Shown here piece by piece: positions 58,930-64,000 of a stretch of 64,000 nt of DNA. A program made the translations under genes and the position numbers. This DNA comes from Amphirosellinia nigrospora. Lineage: Eukaryota > Ascomycota > Sordariomycetes > Xylariales > Xylariaceae. Position 1 is the first letter of the stretch; the number at the start of each line of letters is the position of its first letter. Location of the stretch: the NCBI GenBank assembly GCA_004123355.1, contig SCHM01000002.1:1116001-1180000 (forward strand), read 5' to 3'. The notes below the pieces were generated by a model, which worked only from the letters and a program-made list of their open reading frames with translations, did not search any database and was not told where the DNA came from.

Positions 58930-61546
58930 ATGCGACCATCGTCCCAATACGCGCCGCTCGACGATGACCAAATCATAGCCTCGGCCAACCCTCGTCATCT
59001 TCTATGCTGTCTGTCATGAACGCGCAGCATGAGGCCTTCCGATGTGGTCACCGAGGTGGAGAGGGAGATGGCAGAATCACAAAACGAGCGTGATGCTCGT
59101 ATCGAGAAGCTCTGGAAGCAGCTTGACTACCAGGGCAAGGGTGAGCTGGATTGGAAGGGTTTGCAGCGAGGACTTAAGAAAATCGACCATCGTCAGTGAT
59201 ACCTCCACTGCTTCTCCGGTGCGCGCCTTTTGCTGATACAGCCCTCCTAGCCTTGAAACATGCCGACGAGATGCTGAAAAACATAACTAAGGCTGTGGAC
59301 ACCGATGGCGACGGCAAGATTCAATATGAAGGTTTGTCCGACCTATATAGCGGCTTTATCTCGAGATGAACCATTCATCCTATGCGCCGAAGCCTCCTCG
59401 CGCCCCGAGGCTGACAGAACATCGCAGAATTTCGTGTCTTCGTCGAAGCAGCTGAGCGCCAGCTTTATCATCTCTTCCGATCGATAGACCGAGATAAAAA
59501 CGGCAAACTCGATAAGGAGGAGCTCCAAGCCGCGTTCCACAAGGCGGGCTTGACAGTGCCTAATCGTAGGCTGGACGAATTCTTCACTGACATGGATCAC
59601 AACCGCGATGGATTCATCTCTTACGAAGAATGGCGGTAAGTTTCCCCTTTTTATTCATTTCTCATGTTTTGTAACATTAGTGCTGGACCCGCGATGGACC
59701 CGCGATGGGGCAGAATACTAGCTGCCTACTAAAGAAATATTGATTCTATTTAAGCCTCATCTCATTGCTCCTCATTCGCGGTTACTATTGCCCTTACTTG
59801 TGCTAGAAAAATGCTAATCATACTTCATGCTAGAAACTTTCTGCTCTTCATGACAAATACTAATTCGACAACAACACTAAACACAGTATTCACCTTCTAT
59901 TCCGAAGTACTTACTCTAAGCGCGGAAGGTGATTCGGTGATGAGCGAGAAGTCTCTTGAGGGAATAGGTACGATCACAGGCTTCTTTATGTCCGTATTCT
60001 TTGGTTCAATTATAAGAATCGCTTTTCCTGCCCAGCAGTCATCCAAACAGAATCCTGCATCACTGGCACCTTCTGACTCTTTCCTATCTTTGTCGTCTAC
60101 TTCTTCTTTGCCTGAATCCGATACCCGCCCGCACTCGCCAGCACCGGATGTTCTACGAGCGACCGATGACCCAGGCGAATTGAACCCAGCAGCATCACAC
60201 TCGTGCGCTCGAGCACCCAATGTCGCTATCGCGTCCAGGTATCCTCTAGCATATCTAACGCGGTGCGAGGAGCAACGCCGGCTGACCTTTCCACTTCTCA
60301 AGACACTCAGGCTGAAACTGCAACGCGTGAAGAAAAGGTCAAGAAATCCGTGCTGATTAACTACATCCCCGATCCAGGCTATTTTATTGCCGGAGCTATC
60401 GCAGGCGGTATTTCTCGCACTGCTACTGCTCCCCTCGATCGACTCAAGGTGTACCTATTGGTAAATACCAAGTCTGAGACCAATTCTGCTCTCAATGCCG
60501 CAAAGAATGGCCGACTTGTTCAGGCTTTTAAGAATGCTGGACGACCACTCCTGACTGCCGTTAGCGACCTATACAAGTCTGGAGGCTTGAGAGGATTCTT
60601 CGCAGGCAAGTCAATGCAAAATTTATTACCTATCACCGTTTCTAACGTGATTGGATGGATAGGCAATGGACTGAATGTGGTCAAGATCATGCCAGAGACG
60701 GCAATCAGAGTATATATACTTCGCATCCGGTACTGTTAGAATAACGGCTTACTTTTTGTTCTTTTTTTTAGTTTGGAGCATACGAGGCAGCCAAGAATGC
60801 TTTGGCTGGTCTTGAAGGGCATAATGATCCACATTCTATCAACCCGTACTCGAAGTTTGTTGCTGGTGGTGCCGCTGCATGGCTGCGCAGTGAGCTGCAC
60901 CCCTAACTCCTCGATGCCTACTGTGTCTGAAATATGTCTAGGTTTTGCGTCTATCCCTCGACACGCTCAAATTTCGGTAGGTATTACGTTTAATCTATCT
61001 ATGTCCTGTAATACTAACAGATTCAACAGTTTGCAATCTGAATACGTCTCCGGTGGCGCTCGAGGCAATGCACTTTTGTTCCAGACTGCTCGCAAGATGT
61101 TAGCAGAAGGAGGCACCCGTGCGGCTTACCGCGGTGTCACAATGGGGTTAATCGGCATGTTCCCTTACTCAGCAATTGACATGGGTACGTTTGAATTGCT
61201 GAAGGTGAACTATATCCAATATAAGGCAAAAGCGACTGGCTGCCATGAGGAGGATGCACAACCTAGCACGTTTGCCACAGGAATCATGGGAGCTTCATCT
61301 GGAGCGTTTGGTGCCTCGGTTGTCTACCCTCTCAATGTGCTTCGCACACGGCTTCAAACTCAAGGTACCAGCATGCACCCCGCGCGATACACTGGCATTT
61401 GGGATGTAGCCCAAAAGACAGTCAAAAACGAAGGTGTCCGTGGCCTTTACAAGGGCCTGATGCCGAATCTGCTGAAAGTCGCCCCCGCGCTTAGTATCAC
61501 GTGGATGGTGTACGAGAAGGCAAAGAAGGTTATGCACCTTCATTAG
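58930..61546 (+). CDS. sal1: Calcium-binding mitochondrial carrier, SAL1/SCaMC type (ATP-Mg/Pi)
   Basis: N-terminal EF-hands plus C-terminal mitochondrial carrier repeats, the layout of the inner-membrane ATP-Mg/phosphate carriers. EF-hand loops: DTDGDGKIQYE, DRDKNGKLDKEE and DHNRDGFISYEE. Carrier motifs: PLDRLK, a matrix GLRGFFAG, YPLNVLRTRLQ and GLYKGLMPNLLKVAPALSI; the missing PLDTLK-type motif of repeat 2 is present but frame-broken near 60957. Introns: 59192-59241, 59333-59427, 59636-59833, 60606-60662 (GC-AG, 57 bases), 60710-60771, 60890-60941 and 60977-61029. Proposed start at 58930 (MRPSSQYAPLDDDQ); the frame shifts near 58987, 59042, 60230, 60876 and 60957, and a downstream ATG at 59029 is an alternative. 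Regulated by cytosolic calcium in the family. Confidence 0.93.
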
Positions 61547-62675
61547 AACATCTCTGTACCAGCACATGAACTCACAAGCTTATGCTTGTCTTGGTGCAAC
61601 ACTGTTCAAAATTTTGGCCCTTATCATATCCCCAACCGCGCAATCAACATAACTACACCAGAATCGTCATCATGGGAGGGTAGATATCGACTCTTTCTGA
61701 CATTTATACTTACCCGACTATTTAGAGCATAGAATTGGGACGACACATCAGGAAAGAGAGGAGATAGGTTAGGGGAGGAACGAGGGTGGTTATATCCGGT
61801 CTACATTGGCATGCATTGGCTGGCGTTTCAGGATTTCTACTGCTATTCACTGGCCTAGGTAATTTTTGTCTCATTTTTCACGACTCACTGTTAACCATGA
61901 GAATCGTGACGAGAGTTCTTTAGATAAGGGGAGACCGTGATACCATTCCCTCTCGTGTAGCTATCCTATTTGCAAGAAAAGTTCAGGCCGATTGAAACGG
62001 CTTACGTTGTCACAACTAGGTAGTGCAATCATCCAAGTGCAATTGCCACTTACATCAATTAAGATCTAAGGTCTATTGAAGCTCTAGATTAGTGCTATTC
62101 GCCGTAAAAAGATTACAGATTCCGTGAATTTAGTTAGTGAGGAGGAAAGCTTAATGATATGCGTCCTCGTCTTGCTGCTGGGTGTCTATGTTGGCAATAG
62201 AACTGTGATTCGTGATCTCTTTCGCGACCTAACCTACCTTTACGTTTACCCATATCTAAAATAAGCTGTTCACTCTAAGGCTCTAATCTGGACGTATGAC
62301 TTAATGTAATGTTAGCGGCACCATGGTTATTCGTACATAGATGTGGCACAAATGTAACCATTGTCACCCAAGATGATGTCGACAACCTCCACATAAAGTT
62401 TCAACAACATCACCATCATCAACGCACGGGAAACGCTCACTTTCAACAACTTCACAATCGCGAACGGAGTATATGCCTAGGGTATTCCAAATTTGATTGG
62501 ATTGAGCGCACTTGGGGTTTACAACGGCCCTACGCTGTCAACTATCTCACTCCCTGAGGTAGAACCCGTCGGTTTACTACGGTATGCTGACGATGGCTGG
62601 GCAGTACACCCACCTTGATTTGGGCCGACAGAGGATTGAAGTCTGATATATGTTATTATCAATAACGCGTCAGCT

Positions 62676-62918
62676 CTAAAGACAATCGATCCCAGATTTC
62701 TTCCTAGCTTCTTCGGTCTTGAAACAATCGGTGCCGACGCGCAGACCCAACCATTCGCGATTTACGATGGTATCATAATTAAGGCTAATTCCTCTCTTAA
62801 TGTTTCTCTTGACGGCTGCTTCGACTTCGGAAGCCTCAAGTTCGCCCACTTTGTGCACCTTGCAGGCTGGCATCATCCACAATCTTGTCTGCAGCGGCAC
62901 GGACGGTACGAAAGGCAA
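62676..62918 (-). CDS. Possible coding exon, unassigned
   Basis: About 80 codons ending at 62676 with protein-like composition: KVHKVGELEASEVEAAVKRN, SLNYDTIVNREWLGLRVGTD and CFKTEEARKKSG. The frame remains open upstream through PRQIRRRPPPALP, so it could be the last exon of a small gene or a relic. No domain is recognised, no intron signals are convincing and no partner exon is found, so confidence is low. Confidence 0.25.
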   Translation of the reverse strand: MPFVPSVPLQTRLWMMPACKVHKVGELEASEVEAAVKRNIKRGISLNYDTIVNREWLGLRVGTDCFKTEEARKKSGIDCL

Positions 62919-63705
62919 TGCGGGCGGGGGGCGCCTTCTAATCTGTCGTGGATCAGTGTAGGTGTTGCCATCGGAATTGTGGTGCTACAAAATGCAATAA
63001 CTGTTTGGTAGAGTAGTGTTTGCAGATGAACAGAAGAAGGATATGCGGTAGTCTAGCTTGGGAACACGTTGCGCTTGTCTGGTAGAAACCCGGATTCTCC
63101 CCACTTCTGAATAATTTTGCCAAAACGGCGGGCCTGTATTGGCGAGAAATCGCAAGTCGGGTGAACCGAAGGCTAGTAGCTCCCGCAAGAAATGTCAGAG
63201 GTGTTTATAGGTAATCTAGAATAAATAAACACCACTATAACATAGCTAATCCACGCCTATCATCACCGTTAGCGCTGTTGGTGTTTCTGGTATGACTTAT
63301 TGTTATTACACACAGAAGAAAAGCCTCTATCTATAGCTAGAATGAATCTGCCCCTGGTTGCCGAGAGTTATTCCGACACCAACGGACTTCCCGTAAGACG
63401 TCGAAATCGTTATATTTGGTAGCCAAGATTGCAATTGAATAATAGGGGGCTTAAAAGAAAAGATATTAAATAATCTTGCTCTTGGAACATCCCGCTATTA
63501 GTACCGAGCCTAAGATATATATATTAAAGACTTATCGTTGCGTGAGGACCTCCATGATCAGTAGAAAACAATACCTATGTAGAGGTGTGTGCGCCTTATA
63601 AGTTGATGAAGAGTGGGGGAACACATATTCTCTCAATGCTATAATTTCATAATTTCTACGCACTATATACTAGCAGGAGTTGATCAAGCTGTAGCCGTTG
63701 TCGAA

Positions 63706-63718
63706 TACCTAGGTAGGT
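63706..63718. repeat. Dispersed 13-mer TACCTAGGTAGGT, copy 3
   Basis: Exact copy of the sequences at 15188 and 38032, in AT-rich intergenic DNA near the right edge. Confidence 0.7.
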
Positions 63719-64000
63719 GACTCGTCTATATCTCGGCCTGGAGTGACGAGGAGTGCCGGCAAGAGCACCTAGAGCATAATGCCTGGTTATTCAGGGCCTG
63801 TCAAGCCTCCCGACGATAGGGCATCGTGCAGCATGCTACCTGGCTAAGATATCACATAAGCTACAGACCTCCTAGGCTTTACCGCATCAACTATCCACGG
63901 AAACGAAATAGAACGCCAAAGACTGAAGAAGAGCATTAACGTATTGATATTGTACACATTAACGAGAAATTTGAAACATACCCTCTAGCTTTCTTTCTTT

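Larger units (their letters stand above)
61547..64000. other. Right-end gene-free region
   Basis: AT-rich 2.45 kb. The third copy of the 13-mer is at 63706-63718. One minus-strand frame (62676-62918, extending open upstream) reads protein-like (KVHKVGELEASEVEAAVKRN) and might be an exon; see the separate entry. No other feature is supported. Confidence 0.4.

Overview
The window is a stretch of nuclear genome from a filamentous ascomycete (Pezizomycotina, most likely Sordariomycetes). The evidence is short GT-AG introns of about 45-145 bp with CTAAC/CTGAC branch sites, no operons, genes on both strands with 0.5-5 kb spacers, and families characteristic of these fungi: Mus7/MMS22, the plasma-membrane fusion protein PRM1, Pex14, the INO80 subunit Ies2, cyclin C (SSN8), a SAL1-type calcium-binding mitochondrial carrier and a Gag1-like-clamp (DUF4050) protein. 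The species cannot be named from the sequence. I see no rRNA, convincing tRNA, CRISPR array, intact transposon or biosynthetic gene cluster.

Layout, left to right: the 3' two thirds of MMS22/Mus7 (1-4485, +); a mitochondrially targeted AAA ATPase (4858-7907, +); two related C2H2-type zinc-finger genes (8694-9972 and 12304-13159, +) separated by 2.3 kb of gene-free DNA; a broken MDR oxidoreductase (13493-14659, -); a DUF4050 protein (15774-17036, -); an unrecognised three-exon gene (19209-20755, -); Ies2 (22634-24017, -); Pex14 (26262-27392, +); PRM1 (28754-30919, -); a small hypothetical (33446-33940, +); a short-chain dehydrogenase (34540-35413, +); a coiled-coil protein (36044-37646, +); a small mitochondrial protein (38514-38913, +); a Qc-SNARE (39649-40587, -); a MetE-C-like methyltransferase (42069-43333, +); a three-KH RNA-binding protein (44254-46196, -); a gamma-glutamylcyclotransferase-like protein (47592-48155, +); an F-box/2EXR-like remnant (48915-49139, +); a conserved-looking short protein ending in RRW/HRW (50801-51510, -); 5.5 kb of gene-free DNA; cyclin C (57029-58111, -); and, divergently, the SAL1-type carrier (58930-61546, +).

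Most genes are single-copy housekeeping genes with unrelated jobs: DNA repair, chromatin, transcription, peroxisome import, vesicle fusion, mating-cell fusion and mitochondrial transport. They do not form one pathway. The nearest to a functional pairing is cyclin C and SAL1, which share one intergenic region.

The dominant anomaly is that most multi-exon genes carry one to six single- or double-base frame breaks, many in short homopolymers, while conservation continues on both sides. The spliced lengths computed for several genes are one base short of a multiple of three. Because this hits unrelated essential genes, uncorrected consensus indels are a better explanation than decay, and most of these genes should be treated as functional. 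The two zinc-finger genes, the DUF4050 gene and the cyclotransferase gene are free of such breaks. I found no clear undescribed system. The best leads are the zinc-finger pair, two GC-AG introns, a dispersed 13-mer and several unassigned proteins.
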